From Scolanthus callimorphus (lineage: Eukaryota > Cnidaria > Anthozoa > Actiniaria > Edwardsiidae): 64,000 nt of DNA. Under the pieces are notes generated by a model, which was not told the origin of the DNA, searched no databases, and saw only the letters and a program-made list of their open reading frames with translations. The stretch covers positions 372,001-436,000 of the forward strand of contig JAWWUD010000095.1 in assembly GCA_033964015.1 (NCBI GenBank), given 5' to 3'. Every line of letters starts with the position of its first letter. The first letter of the stretch is position 1. Positions 31,520-44,600 of this stretch are shown here, piece after piece. The position numbers were made by a program, and so were the translations under genes.

Positions 31520-33128
31520 TAATATATAGATTTAGCCACTGGCTAAAAGCGGAGCTCCTGGTTATAAAATTTTCTATGTGAATGAAAGGGATTCCCATGT
31601 GTACATGGTTTATATGGTTGCTTTAGAGTCTTCACGAGATATTCATTTTTCAAGCATAGATGACGTCATCGATGACGTCATATCACGTGACCACTTCATT
31701 TCGATCATATGGTGGCCTAGACCACACTACCCAAGTTTGGTTCTTTTAGAGTTTTCCCTTCACGAGATATTATTTTTTCAAGCATAGATGACGTCATCGA
31801 TGACGTCACATCACGTGACCACTTCATTTTGCTCATCTGGTGACCTAGACCACACTACCCAAGTTTGGTTGTTTTAGAGTCTTCTCTTCCAAGATATTCA
31901 TTTTTCAAGCATAGATGACGTCATCGATGACGTCACATCACGTGACCACTTCATTTCGCTCATCTGGTGACCAAGACCACACTACCCAAGTTTGGTTGTT
32001 TTAGAGTCTTCTCTTCACGAGATATTCATTTTTCAAGCATACATGACGTCATCTATGACGTCACATCACGTGACCACTTCATATTGCTCATCTGGTGACC
32101 TAGACCACACTACCCAAGTTTGGTTGTTTTAGAGTCTTCTCTTCACGAGATATTCATTTTTCAAGCATAGATGACGTCATCGATGACGTCACATCACGTG
32201 ACCACTTCATTTCGCTCATCTGGTGACCAAGACCACACTACCCAAGTTTGGTTTTTAGAGTCTTCTCTTCACGAGATATTCATTTTTCAAGCATACATGA
32301 CGTCATCTATGACGTCACATCACGTGACCACTTCATTTCGCTCATCTGGTGACCTAGACCACACTACCCAAGTTTAGTTGTTTTAGAGTCTTCTCTTCAC
32401 GAGATATTCATTTTTCAAGCATAGATGACGTCATCGATGACGTCACATCACGTGACCACTTCATTTTGCTCATCTGGTGACCAAGACCACACTACCCAAG
32501 TTTGGTTGTTTTAGAGTCTTCTCTTCACGAGATATTCATTTTTCAAGCATACATGACGTCATCTATGACGTCACATCACGTGACCACTTCATTTCGCTCA
32601 TCTGGTGACCTAGACCACACTACCCAAGTTTGGTTGTTTTAGAGTCTTCTCTTCACGAGATATTCATTTTTCAAGCATAGATGACGTCATCGATGACGTC
32701 ACATCACGTGACCGTGCTACAGCACCCCCCTTGTGGCATAGACAAATATCCCAAGTATGGCTGTCTTAGCATGTTCCCTTGAGGAGATATAATTTTTTCT
32801 TTGCATACCACAGGGTTCCCATGTGTACACGGACGACGGACGGCGGACGGACGGCGGACACTATAGGTTTAATACCAGAAAAATAAAGAAAAAATCATAT
32901 CTCCCGAAGGGAAGCTTCTCTAGAAGCCAAACTTGGACAAACTTTCAAAGACCATCAGAGGAACTCTACACCAAAGTCACGTTCCCTCACGCCATCAATG
33001 ACGTCATCAAAATGATCCAAAATGCCCGTGACGTTCAAAAATCAACTCGATGGTATACGTTTTTCCCTTAGGTATGGTGCTCCGCTTGCGCGGGCCTTCG
33101 GCCCGCGCTGGAGCTCCGCTACAAAATA
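31520..33128 (+). mobile_element. TGACGTCA minisatellite element, copy C (inserted in an inverted-repeat arm)
   Basis: Begins ATATATAGATTTAGCCACTG with the hairpin AGCC-ACT-GGCT, then GCGGAGCTCC, and ends GGAGCTCCGCTACA after a GCGGGCC-TTCG-GCCCGC hairpin. The interior array is described separately. The right arm of the surrounding inverted repeat lacks it, which fixes its boundaries to within about 10 bp. Confidence 0.8.
31661..32720. repeat. Nine tandem 127-128-bp units carrying paired TGACGTCA sites
   Basis: Unit starts, at TGACGTCA: 31,661, 31,789, 31,916, 32,044, 32,172, 32,299, 32,426, 32,554, 32,682. Each holds two TGACGTCA octamers in TGACGTCATCGATGACGTCA (a perfect 20-bp palindrome) or the TCTA variant, then CACATCACGTGACC. 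From unit 3 on, CATAGATGACG and CATACATGACG types alternate, and GACCTAGACC alternates with GACCAAGACC, so the current period is a ~255-bp dimer. Confidence 0.9.
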
Positions 33129-33819
33129 TATCATAGAAAAGGGTATTCATTCCCCTTTCAGAAAATACAAAAACATTTTTGTGCAATTAAAATGGCTAGC
33201 TTCTGCAAACTCTTAAAGATGACGGCCTAATCGCCTAAAATAAGATAGGTTTTCTAAGGTATATATAGAATAATTGTCTATACCACGCATACATTGTACA
33301 TTTTTGACGAAAAATTACTATAGTAGCTACTAAATACATTGCGTTATAGCAAAACATATTTCATTGTCACGTTTGACTAATTTTACAGCATTTTAGTGAT
33401 GTTTGTACAAGGGAGGGGAGGCCAGTAGGCCACCCACCCCCCTCTGAGGTTTACTGGCTAGTGATATTTTCGAGAGGCTTTAGAATTAGGACATCAAATT
33501 GTCAGTAGCTGTGATGTTTCCACTGCACAATGTTTGTTGGGAAGGTGTCATTTCGTTACCATGGTAACGAGTATAACGTCAAAAAATGTTCAGCAATTTC
33601 TTCTTTCTCCGCGCAGGCGTTCGATCAAAATGTCAAATATTATTATCGGGTTCAATACGTACTACCTAGCAATAGGTTACAGAGATTTTCAAGACAAGAT
33701 ACCTTGACGGGATAGAGCACCCTTAACTTGCATAAAAGTCGACATTTTGTGAATATATTTGCCAGTCTTTGTGCTGAGTCTGTGGAAAATTTGTCAAGTA
33801 TGTAAGGTAAGGCACTCTA
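33129..33819 (+). repeat. Large inverted repeat, left arm, inner part
   Basis: Reverse complement of 35,543 to about 36,224. The inner ends are GGCACTCTA (33,811-33,819) and TAGAGTGCC (35,543-35,551). Confidence 0.85.
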
Positions 33820-33828
33820 AGTTGTCCA

Positions 33829-33945
33829 TAGCCTGCTAGCAGGCATTGGAGGCTGTTTTTATTGTTTTTATCGGCGAAAACCCGGAGTTCGTAGTCGTCG
33901 CGAGCGCCATCTTGGATTTTTTTGGCCGAGTGACAATGGGGCGAG
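33829..33945. mobile_element. Half copy of the TAGCCTGC Mutator-like MITE
   Basis: Shares TAGCCTGCTAGCAGGC, the GAAAACCCGG segment and GCCATCTTGGATTTT with 30,595-30,772 but lacks the mirrored second half. Confidence 0.6.
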
Positions 33946-34069
33946 TATCAAAACGAGGGGGTGGGGGGCACAGGAGCAGATTTTGAATTTGCATTTTTGA
34001 CTTTGAAGAAAATATGTTTGACTCTGAAGAAACTAGTTGTGAAGATAAAATTCGTATCTACGCACGGCC

Positions 34070-34660
34070 ATGTAATATCATCTATATATTATCAAAGTGG
34101 AAACAATTGTTTCATTCCTTCCCAAGATATAAACCTTTTCTCGTTTGATGACGTCATTGATGACGTCATAAATTTGACTACGCAGTTGCACCCCCATTGC
34201 CACTTAGACATTTTCGCCGAAATTTGGCTGTCTGAGGCTCATCCCTTCCTAAGATATAAACCGTTTCTCGTTTGATGACGTTATTGATGACGTCATAACA
34301 CGTGACAACGCAATTCCATCCCCCTTGTCACTTAGATAATATCACCCAAGTTCTGTTGCCTGTGGTTCATCCCTTGGCCAAGATATATACACTTCTCTTT
34401 TCATGACGTCATCGATTACGTCATACCACGTGACCATGCAGTTGTACCCCTCTTGCCATGAGAAGGTTCATTCCTTCCCATGATATACATAACTTTTTTT
34501 TAGCTCTGCTGAAAAAAACTGTTGGGTTGCCTGTGTGATCTTTGGCGAGCGCACAAACCGGAAGTCCATGACAAAACTGGTCGATGCATATACACTTTTG
34601 TTTTCTTTCTTCTTCTTTTCTTTCTTCTTCTTCCTATGGGGCTCCACTGGAGCTCCGCTA
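34070..34660 (+). mobile_element. TGACGTCA minisatellite element, copy D (5' end unclear)
   Basis: Three units with GATGACGTCATTGATGACGTCA-type sequence (34,149 onward) and the shared tail GGTCGATGCATATACACTTT and GGAGCTCCGCTA. The start hairpin was not found. It lies in the spacer of the large inverted repeat. Confidence 0.6.
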
Positions 34661-35542
34661 AAATTATTTTTTCAAGTTGAAGAAAATGTTGTTTTTTTCT
34701 TGAAATTGAAATAATTTTTTTAAGGTGCTAAAAAAATGAAGGAGATACACATAGGCATTTCCTAGCTCCTAATAATGTATGGACTGTTTTATTTGTTAGT
34801 AATATATATTTTGGTTTGCATCAATTCAAATGACATTGTTTTGAACAAACAAAGAATGATTAACAAACAGAGATGGAGAAACCCGCATGCTAAAATATAT
34901 AATTTAAACACGTATCTATAACCCAAAAAAGCATTTCATTGAAGTTAATTTTTACCATTTTTTTTTTAGAAAAATCAACGAATTGGGTCAAACTGCTGTT
35001 AAGTATTAGATTAACGTTAAGTCCATTTCCAATTAAAGTAATTAATTAAAAATACAGGAAAAACACAATGTGTGGTCGCAAAATTTATCATAAAATCTTT
35101 TTGAAGTAAGGAATAAAACTTCTCTCACCCTTTTTTTAGGTGGTATCATTTTCTAACGACACAGAAAATTTGACGCAGATATCTTAAATCGTGCGCGGCC
35201 AGGAGCTTCGCGAAGGTGAACATTTTACCTAAAATTTAAGTACTAGAAAATTTTAATTAAATTACAGAAAATTAGTGGCTGTCAATACAAAGAATGGGCT
35301 ATTCAAGCCTAGGAAAACAGTTGACGCGCCATTTAAGGTTCTAGAAATATACATCAGGACTCTATCAAATGAATTTCAGAAAAAAATCATAATATGGATT
35401 TTTAAATTTTTACCATTACTTTTTTAGCCAATAAGTGCTGAATCAACAAAACTGAATGTTTTTTTCTACCTGTATTTTCATTACGCTGCAACCAAATCGA
35501 AACCAGTTTTTAAGCACTAAGCACAAACCAGTTTTTTAGCAC
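34661..35542. other. Spacer of the inverted repeat, nothing recognised
   Basis: AT-rich, no coding or repeat termini recognised. Confidence 0.45.
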
Positions 35543-36670
35543 TAGAGTGCCTTACCTTACATACTTGACAAATTTTCCACAGACTGGAAATATATTCACA
35601 AAAATGTTGACTTTTATGCAAATTAAGGGTGCTCTATCCCGTCAAGGTATCTTGTCTTGAAAACCTCCATAACCTAATGCTAGGTGGTAAGTATTGAACC
35701 CGATAATGATATTTGACATTTTGATCGAGCGCCTGCGCGGAGAAAGAAATTGCTGAACATTTTTTGACGTTATAACTCGTTACCATGGTAACGAAATGAC
35801 ACCTTCCCAACAAACGTTGTGCAGTGGAAACATCACAGCTACTGAAAATTTGATGTCCTAATTCTAAAGCCTCTCGAAAATATCACTACGGCCAGTAAAC
35901 CTCAGAGGGGGGTGGGTGGCCTACTGGCCTCCCCTCCCCTCCTTTGTGCAAACATCACTAAAATGCTGTAAAATTAGTCAAACGTGACAATGAAATATGT
36001 TTTGCTATAACTCAATGCATTTAATAGCTACTATAGTAATTTTTCGTCAAAAATGTACAATGTATGCGTGGTATAGAGAAATATTCTATATATACCTTAG
36101 GAAACCTATCTTATTTTAGGTGATTAGGCCGTCATCTTTAAGAGTTTGCAGAAGCTCGCCATTTTAATTGCACAAAAATGTTTTTGTATTTTCTGAAAGG
36201 GGAATGAATGCCGTTTTCTATGATACCTCTCTTATGTTCGAACTCGTCCCAACATGGGCAATATTCGGCCGCAAATATGGTTATTTTTTTACATATTGAA
36301 AACGTGCACTTTTTCAAATATATTAAAAAATATAGAAAATATTGCATGTGTAACGGATGTTTGTGCAAAAAGTTAAAACGAACGCAGACATGATGCACTT
36401 TTCAGAAAATAACTTGGTATTTTGATAAATACTTGCGATTGTTCTGGAGGGAGACGTTAAATTGGGGCAAAAATTACCATGTTTTCACCCCTTTTTGGGC
36501 AAAAAATGAAAAATCCGGGTTTTCTCACCGACATTTCAATTAAATAAAAAAATTATTTCAGCGCCGAAGACCCCTCATCATAGACTATGTTTAAGCAAAG
36601 TTTGGGAAATTTTGATTTTTTCGACTCTTCCCGGCTTGGTTGATATTTACAGAAACTTGAACTTAAGCCG
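35543..36670 (-). repeat. Large inverted repeat, right arm (uninterrupted)
   Basis: 1,128 bp pairing with 31,087-31,519 plus 33,129-33,819. At 36,224-36,233 it holds only about 8 bp where the left arm has the 1.6-kb element C. Confidence 0.85.
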
Positions 36671-36679
36671 TAGAGTTAG

Positions 36680-37910
36680 GAAAAAGGGTACCCCTTTCTT
36701 ATAATTCTTGATAGCCTTACTTTTTATTTAACAGAATCTAGTGATTTGCTACCCTTTTGTATAGAGAAATTCGCAAAGTCGCTTTCGTTTTATATAGTGA
36801 AATTCGCAAAAACGCTACCCTGTTATATCATTTGAGACTCAAAACCTTACCCCTTTCGAGCAGAGCATCCCCGTATAGTCGACATGAGAAAAAAAAGTAG
36901 TCGACACGAGGGAGTCCCCCCTTGGGGGGAGAGGGGTTCGTTTTTTTTAAACAAAATAAAAAAAACGCCAGAATTAGCGCCATCATCGCACTGCACGCAT
37001 TCGACCCACAGTCTAAAAATAGATTTTTCTACTCCTGTGCACACGGCCTAGTGGCCGGAGTAGATAGGCGGAGGCTTCCTTTTATGGGCTCCTGGTTGAA
37101 AGCGTTTCGCAACGTCAAGTTTGACGGGATCGCAATTCCTTTTCATTTTCTCGGCATTGTTTCTTCTGACACGTCACTAGACTTCAACCGTGGGCTCAAA
37201 AGACTATAGTTTTCGTGTGATATTGCGAACGGTCGAGTCCTTGTTTATAAAAGTTTTAGGTGAAGTTTGTAACGAAAAATAGTCACCCAGCAGAAACGTA
37301 CGGCTTTTATTCACGGCTTTATCACACTGACTGAATGTATAATAAACTGCTGGAGTACAGGGGTTGTTCTCGAGCATCGACGCGATGTTAGAAGAGGTTG
37401 AGCCTGCGAAGACAAACTCTGTGGTCGGTACGTTTTATAATGCAACATTAATTAACGTACCTCCTCACAGCGGACCTAGGTCTTTGCGGTGGAGCTGCAA
37501 GGGAAAGAGGGCATATAGTGAATATGAATGCGTTCTAATTGCCTGGGATGCCTGCGTGCGCGGATGTGTTGTGTATTTACTGCTCACGATACGCGGTTTC
37601 CTGTGGCGATTTTTGTTGTTGTTTGTTATCATCGAGTCCATGGAGGGCTTTCGTATACATGAGAATTCCAAATATAAGCAAGAGCGCGCACGACTAGAGG
37701 AACAATAACCGCGCGTGCGCGTCTTGATTTAGGCTTTCATTAAACCACTACTACTTGCATACTATTTGAAACCTAGAATTAATATATATTAGAAAATAAC
37801 ACCTATGTTGTATTGCGAATGTGCGCATTCTGATTGGTTTAAAAAGCGTGTTTGTAAGAGACCTGAGAAACACGATTGTCACGCAACGCTGTCGCGCGTG
37901 TGTATGTTAT
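36680..37910. other. No confident gene; one possible first exon
   Basis: A plus-strand ATG at 37,385 opens 14 codons (MLEEVEPAKTNSVV) to a donor-like GTACGT at 37,428. The frame itself stays open to 37,708, with a hydrophobic run. No partner exon was found. Weak. Confidence 0.25.
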
Positions 37911-37915
37911 TTTCT

Positions 37916-38105
37916 AAAAGCAATAAAATACTTTCTGCGTGCTCTCTGGTTTCTTACAAACACTCGGGGAATGTTGGTCGAACTGATAAAACTTGAAAGA
38001 CACTCGCCTTCGGCTCGTGTCTTTCAAGTTTTGATCAGTTCTCCCAACATCCCCCTCGTGTTTGTAAGAAAGCAGAGAGCACGCGGAAAGTACTTTTATT
38101 GCTTA
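37916..38105. mobile_element. Foldback MITE with ~90-bp arms
   Basis: Left arm AGCAATAAAATACTTTC...CTTGAAAGACAC pairs with the right arm around the loop CGCCTTCGGCT. Nearly the whole element is arm. Confidence 0.8.
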
Positions 38106-38110
38106 AGAAT

Positions 38111-38276
38111 AAGCCTAGTTAGAGTTTAAATTTCGTGTTCAGTGCGCATGCGGCTTTAGTCCGAATCTTTTGTTTAAATTCTCTTTGTTCTTGTGAAACA
38201 AAAGAAATCAATAAATTCGGACTAAAATCGCATACGTACTAACACGAAATTCCACGAGAACTCCAACTAGGCTTAT
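38111..38276. mobile_element. Second adjacent foldback
   Basis: Arms run from AAGCCTAGTTAGAGTTTAAA inward through TTTAGTCCGAA; the right arm ends AACTCCAACTAGGCTT. Confidence 0.7.
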
Positions 38277-38437
38277 ATACACGTTTGTAATACCAAATCC
38301 TCGTTTACTTTGACGGGTTGTTGTGGCCAACTCGAAAGCTTGTGCTACTTTGGCTAACACCCCACGTCAAAGTCTTCCTACTTCCCAATCTAATCACTCT
38401 ATTTCACTTATATTATTACTTAAAACAATGCAAATTA

Positions 38438-38456
38438 TATATATATATATATATAA
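38438..38456. repeat. AT microsatellite
   Basis: About nine AT dinucleotides. Confidence 0.8.
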
Positions 38457-38591
38457 CGCGCGTGTTGCAATATGAGTTGAATTGAATTGAATCAAGCACA
38501 CTTGCAAGATATTTCCCTGGTGTTTCCCCACCTTTCTCAAATAACAGCAACATTTAGGTTTTACAAATATTAGGAACTATTTTTGAATTAC

Positions 38592-38681
38592 CTTTGTTTT
38601 CTTCCAGGTAAAACCACCCGCATCTCTGGGGCTGCTTTCGAGGTGTAGTGTATCGGGTATTGTCTGGGGTCTTTAGCAGAT
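38592..38681 (-). CDS. C7orf57-like gene, exon 6
   Basis: 90 bp, acceptor GGTTTTCACAG, donor GTAATT at 38,591, phase 1-1. Contains TPDNTRYTTPRKQ and CGWFYLEENK, another W-F/Y motif. Confidence 0.7.
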
Positions 38682-41600
38682 CTGTGAAAACCACAAACGA
38701 GAAAAGTGAGACTTGCTATTTTCTCATGGAATATACGAAATGTTACGAGAACTACGAGAAATGTTTTGAAAATAAATTCTGATAACAGAAACGGTAAAAA
38801 TATTCAAGATAAATCCGTATTTGTGGTTTATTTGTCCAGTTAAGCATAAGTGTTAATATTAGTTATTTTAACTTTAATTTTCTTTTATCTCCCACAATGA
38901 TTATCTGTTTCTAAAGATTCATTCATGTCGCGACTAGAGTTCGTTGGTTGTCACTTCCTACCTACCTCCGCGTCTGATCAAAGTCACGTGGTGAAAAGTT
39001 CTGGATTAGAATCACGTGGGAAACATGGACAAATCACAACGAATCTCGGGCCGAGAAAAGTTTCTATACAATCTCTCTGTGTTGAGATCAAACAGTTCAC
39101 ATGAAAATGTCATCGGGTGAGACAAATTTTCGTCGGGTCAGCTCAATTGTTCACCGACTAAAATTCTGAGGGTCATTTTCCAAAAGTTCCGACAAGTTCT
39201 TCGGTATGAGTGCTGTTTGAGTTTCACCAGTCCTTTAAAATGCAATCCTTTATATGCAATGTATTTTAAGCTTCTCTTTTAAAATGTCTTTTATACCGAT
39301 TTCTAAAGCACGTAATATCTATAGTACGTAAAACTTGGTGAACACACTGAAATTTCGCACCGGGGAAGGGAAAACACGTTCGGGTCAATTCAAATTTTTT
39401 GTCTCGGGGAGACTAAAAATTCACCGGGTAGGGTCAAAATTACCGTCGGGTCAGTTACAGAGGGGTGTACATGAAACCGAGATAACTCGGGGGTCTGAAA
39501 GGCAGGGATAGCCCTAAGGGTAACATTGTCTCGGTCACCATCAGTCCATGTGAACAGACTACCCCGAGATATCTCGGAGAGTAGGGACAAGGAAAGGTAA
39601 GTTTCCAGCGATTTGAACAGGAAGGCAAGATTCCTCGACAAGTTGACCTTGCAGAACACTTGACTCTGCGACGTACATCAGACGCGAAGATAGGAAGTGC
39701 CAACAACTCTACCGTAGCGGATGACAATCACGCCAAATTACAGTGGGTCGTCAACCAGTTTCTATTACACACTCTATTTCAAAAGCGGTTATCATTACTC
39801 TATCATTATTCTTAATACATCAATGTATGTTATTAATTATCATTACAATTACCACGGTGCCCTCCAGCCTTGGCTTTCCTGAGGTATTCCGTATCGTTAG
39901 GGTTGTGCTGTCGTCGATTACAGTTTCTATGAACACGAGCGCTGTCCGGGGTCGATGTGTCTGTGGGTTAGCACATCAGGTTAGTTAAACTACTTTAGCC
40001 GCGCCTGTTTAGCATGTCAGTCACCGACACACAACGAGCTGCTAAACTCCACTGAAGGGGTACTCGTGGGGGTAACTCTACTGATTTTTGGGTAGGGATG
40101 TGCCGAAGGTCTAAAAAGCCTGCCCCTATCAGAGAACAAAAATCCTCGTTTTTCATACCCTGGGTATACAATTTTAATTGCAGGTCTATGGACATAAAAT
40201 TAGCCAACAGGATGGCCCAGTTGGTTGCGATCAAAGCGAAATTTGTGTATAATCATGTAAAGGTTGTTAAATAAACTGTCTTTATCAATAAATGCGGCAC
40301 AATTTTGATCGAAATTTGTTTGTAGGGTAGCCATAGATTTCAAAGTACACCACCTGGACTAAAATAGGAAAATTCCATGTTAAGTGAAATACAGGTTGCC
40401 ATCGAGATTTCTTAACGGGAATAATACGACTTCTTGCCTACAAGCCTTTCAAAAGATGCTAAAACAAAGACAATAGGTTTCACTATATTTTGTAGTAACC
40501 AGATTTTTAGCTGATGACACTGCAGTGCCTACCATAAAAAAAAAACTGACAACGCCACAGGAGAAATACGACTGCCGAGAATCCATTCATGTTTGCTTAC
40601 CTCTTTTAAATGTCTCCTTGGCATCAACTCTGTCATCTACGAGAAATCCGCCAGACGTCTTGTTATAATACGCCCGACTCTTCGTTGGTTGATGCTCTTT
40701 AATAGTCAACAAAGCTGCAAGACAAACAGCATCAGTCAATCATCATCATTTTCACCACACCCTGATTTTATTTCTTGAATGATCTATGTACAAATATACA
40801 CTGACCCCCGCAGAAGTTCATAAGCCAGTCGAGACGGGTCAGCGTGTGAATAAACTCCTACTCCTACGATATTGATTTCGCTCATCCCCTCCCCGTGGTT
40901 GTTCAAATTGACATCGCCACAGGAAACCCGCATAGCAAAGTTTGCTCCAGAAGAGAGGGGGGATTGTGAACGCCACCACAGAATCTCCTATGTCGCTTCA
41001 CCTAATCTCCTGACATCTTTTCTTAAAGCGCCAGTCAGTGTCTTATAGCTGCTGTAACATTTTTATGAAAAAGCTGTTTTAAAGAACAGTACCTTTGTCG
41101 CCGTTTTCCTTGGCCTTCTTGATATAGGCGGTATCGGTTGCCTTGACACGAGATCGAGGCGTCACCAGTGTTTCCTCGGGCTTGCTGTGGTGCTTGTACC
41201 AACTCTCACTCTCTAATTTAAATTCCACTGGCTTCTCTTTTGGCTGGTGTTCTTAATCTCCAATAAATCTTGAGAGAAAACCCAACAAAAACACAAAAAA
41301 GACCAATCAGTTTCTCTTCGCCGGGATTGGGTTCCCTGTGTAGAAGGAACCCCTGCCCAGTCCCCCAGTATTGAAAAGTTTCAAAATGGCGGGGATTGGC
41401 GGTTGTTTCGATTTCAGTGTTGGAGCGTCTGAAAGCTTTTCCCTATTTATTGGAAAGGTGATGAGGATTGCATGATTATAGTACCGTTTAAAAAACGAAC
41501 AAACGATTCAATAGTTTCACTAGAATAGTAGTATCAACAATCTCTTGTTCTGCGAGCTAAACGAGAGGTAATTGTGAACTGACAACTGACAAGGACAGCG

Positions 41601-44600
41601 CGGCAAAACGCAGTTTACATGCGTATAAACAATAACAATAGTGAAAGCCTTAAAGTGTGAGGTGCAAAGTTCAGAGAAAGGATGATCATATTCTAGCTGC
41701 TCTGCAATTTTTGGCCTTACATTAATTGTGTTTGGAGCTTATGTTTTCCAAATTTCCAAGACAGCACGTCTGCACAAGATATTTTTGTTAAGTTTATGCA
41801 TAGTTAGTAGAGGGGACCCTCTACTAACTATGGTTTATGTAGATTATTTCTTTGTTTTCATTTGACAGGTGAATCTTTAGCACATGGCAAATGCTGGGGC
41901 ATCGCAAAGGGGGGGGGGGGGGGGGGGGGGGGCACAGGTGGCCGTGGCCCACCTTTCTTGGGAGATTTTCCCATACATCCATACATTTACTGTATCTGCT
42001 GGAGGAAATTTGAAAATTTTCGTCCCATGTTTTAACTACCCCCCCCCCACCAAACCAAAATTCCTGGCTACCCCCTGAAATGCGTTTTGCCGCCTCATAC
42101 CCAAAGCTTCACAGCTCACTACCTCACACGAGAGGCTCTGGTGACTTCCATTTGAGGACCTTTACTGATTGGCTGGTTTGAATGGTCAAGCATGCACAGG
42201 AAGCTCTTTCTCTCTGTATGAAATCTCGGGCATGCATCAATGGATGTCACCAGAGCCTCCCCTGTGAGGTGATGAAACAGGGGAGCTCTGGGTTTGAGAA
42301 TGGTGCCTTTTGAGATTTGATAAGCCATTGTGAGAAAAAACTTTCTGCGCATTCCCCAACCTTCAAAGTCATCCAACCTGTGCAAAAAGCTTTACCAGAG
42401 CATCCCTCATGAGTTGATGAGCCAGGGTGACATTAATAATAATAATATAAATGTTATAGTTTTTGGAAAGGTAATGAGGATGAGGTAATGAGGATTTTTA
42501 TTGTTATTTTTATACGTATGCTGGGTCCCTTATGTCATTATGTTACAATAATCAGAGATGCCAACTCTCCAGAGTTTTGCAGGAGAGTCACACATTTTAG
42601 CCTTATTCCGGTTCTCTCACATTTAGCTGAAATCTCCCACATTTGATAGAAAGATTATAGTTTTTGTTGAGACATTTCACAAAACAAAATCCTGCATTTT
42701 AAAGGTTGAAGGTTGGCACATCTCTGCAATAACAAAGGATTTGCATATGCTTATGTTGTTATGCATTGTTGTTAGTGTGAACCAGGCTTTTAAAAACCAT
42801 ACCTTTACGACCTCCTGTCTTTGCACATTTCAAGTATTCTGTATCAGTTGCCTTGACCTTTGACCTTGGAGTTTGGGGTGGCTCATTATTGTTTTCCTTG
42901 TCTTGGTAATACCAATCACCTCCATCTTTGTTAACCTTCTTAGGAGAAGTTGTTGGCTTATGTGGAACAAAGTCAAGCAGACCTGTCAATAGTCAAAACA
43001 CCAGGGGTAAGTGGATATAGAGAATAGAGCAGATTTTGCATGACTGTGAAAAGTGCCGTGGCATGGCACGGTACTGTTGTGGTGGTGGTATGGAACCTGG
43101 CCTGCTGTAGATACTGAAGGAAAGCGCATAGTCGCGGTACGGTCACGGCGTGGTACAACTCTTCGTGGCACTTTTCACGGTCATACGAAATCTGCTCTAA
43201 TACATGGCACCACAGGCAGACCAGAAGAATTATTAGTAAATAAAGTTGACTTATTATGTCTCCTGAGTAGTGTCTCTTGACGAATTATTAGCGTCCAAAC
43301 TGTTTCCGGCCATCCCACAATTCGTAAAAAAATTCATTGATCTAGATAATGGAAGGAGGAGCGAGTGAATTTTTTTACGAACTGTGGGAAGGCCGGAAAC
43401 AGTGAGGAGAGTTCTTATTCTCCCCAATACCACACCCTCTTTATATCTTTTAGGGTCCCTACAGACTTGTCAGAACTTAGACATTAAAATAATAGGTTTG
43501 AGTACTGAAATATCCTTAATATTGGAAATATTTGCAATGAACATAAATATGCTCCCACACAGGTGGCTATTATCATGCACTAAGCAATTCAAGAGATGCA
43601 TTACATCTCAACAAAGTGGTTTAAGGCCATGCAATGTCCAACCCATGATTACAGAGGAAGATGTCAAAAGGAAATAAAGAGTGAGTGAGTGAGCTAATGA
43701 TCCTTCTATTTCTTTATGTCTAGCATCCTCCACATGAACTCTCTCATATGACTCTGTGTTTCTACTTATGGTCTTCCTGTGCATGTACCAAAGGAAACCC
43801 AAGCAGCCTTGATATTTTGTATATTGAATAACTCTGAGAGAAGCATGTGGAAGGCTATGTCATAACTCGTTATGAAAAAACGGCCTAGTTCAATATAACA
43901 TCCTCATTGAATTATTACTTTGTTAGTCATACTCACGCTCATGTCCTCCCTTTTTGGCAATCCTGACACTATCGGGATCCGTATCTCGTATGATTGTTCT
44001 GGGTGTTTCTGGAACTGGGGTCAGATTATCTGACTCTTGAGACAAAATGTTGTTTCGTCTTGGTGTAGTAACAATCTTTACTGGCTCAGCAGGATGCAGC
44101 CATTCTGGCATATAAGGAAAAAATTTGATAAGGTTGGTTTGTCAAATTTCTGAGACCTCCATGCTTGCTGGATAGCTAATATGTTTTTTCACTTACTCAA
44201 ATTTTTACTGTAAGCCAATTTTTCTTGACACTTTCATGTATCTAATTTGAAACATTTGACATCAGTATTTTATTATACCATGTAGCACCATACCTCTTAG
44301 ATCCTATCTCACCTAACAAGGAGACTTTAGTATCTAGCATGATCTTCTGCCTCAATAACAATCTGAACTAAGCATGTGAATCATGGAGTCTTAGAAAAAT
44401 TAAGCTTAAAATTTATTTGAAAAGTATAACAGACTGACTGGTTTCTGTAAACTGTTGTAAACCAGTATGGATTCATGCTTTTGGATGGCCAATGTCTATT
44501 TTACAGAAAACGTCTGGTCTTCACAATGTTTCTAGAAGTTGCGACATTGAACATGAAATGGCTAATTTGTTTTGATGTTAGATTTTGCACAAAAGAACAT

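Noticed and set aside
31578..32377. Plus-strand ORFs coding repeated MTSSMTSHH-like peptide
   Set aside because: Translation of the TGACGTCA minisatellite; unit length is not a multiple of three, so frames do not persist.
31661..32720. CRISPR-like array
   Set aside because: Period is 128 bp with no short repeat/unique spacer alternation; it is a minisatellite.
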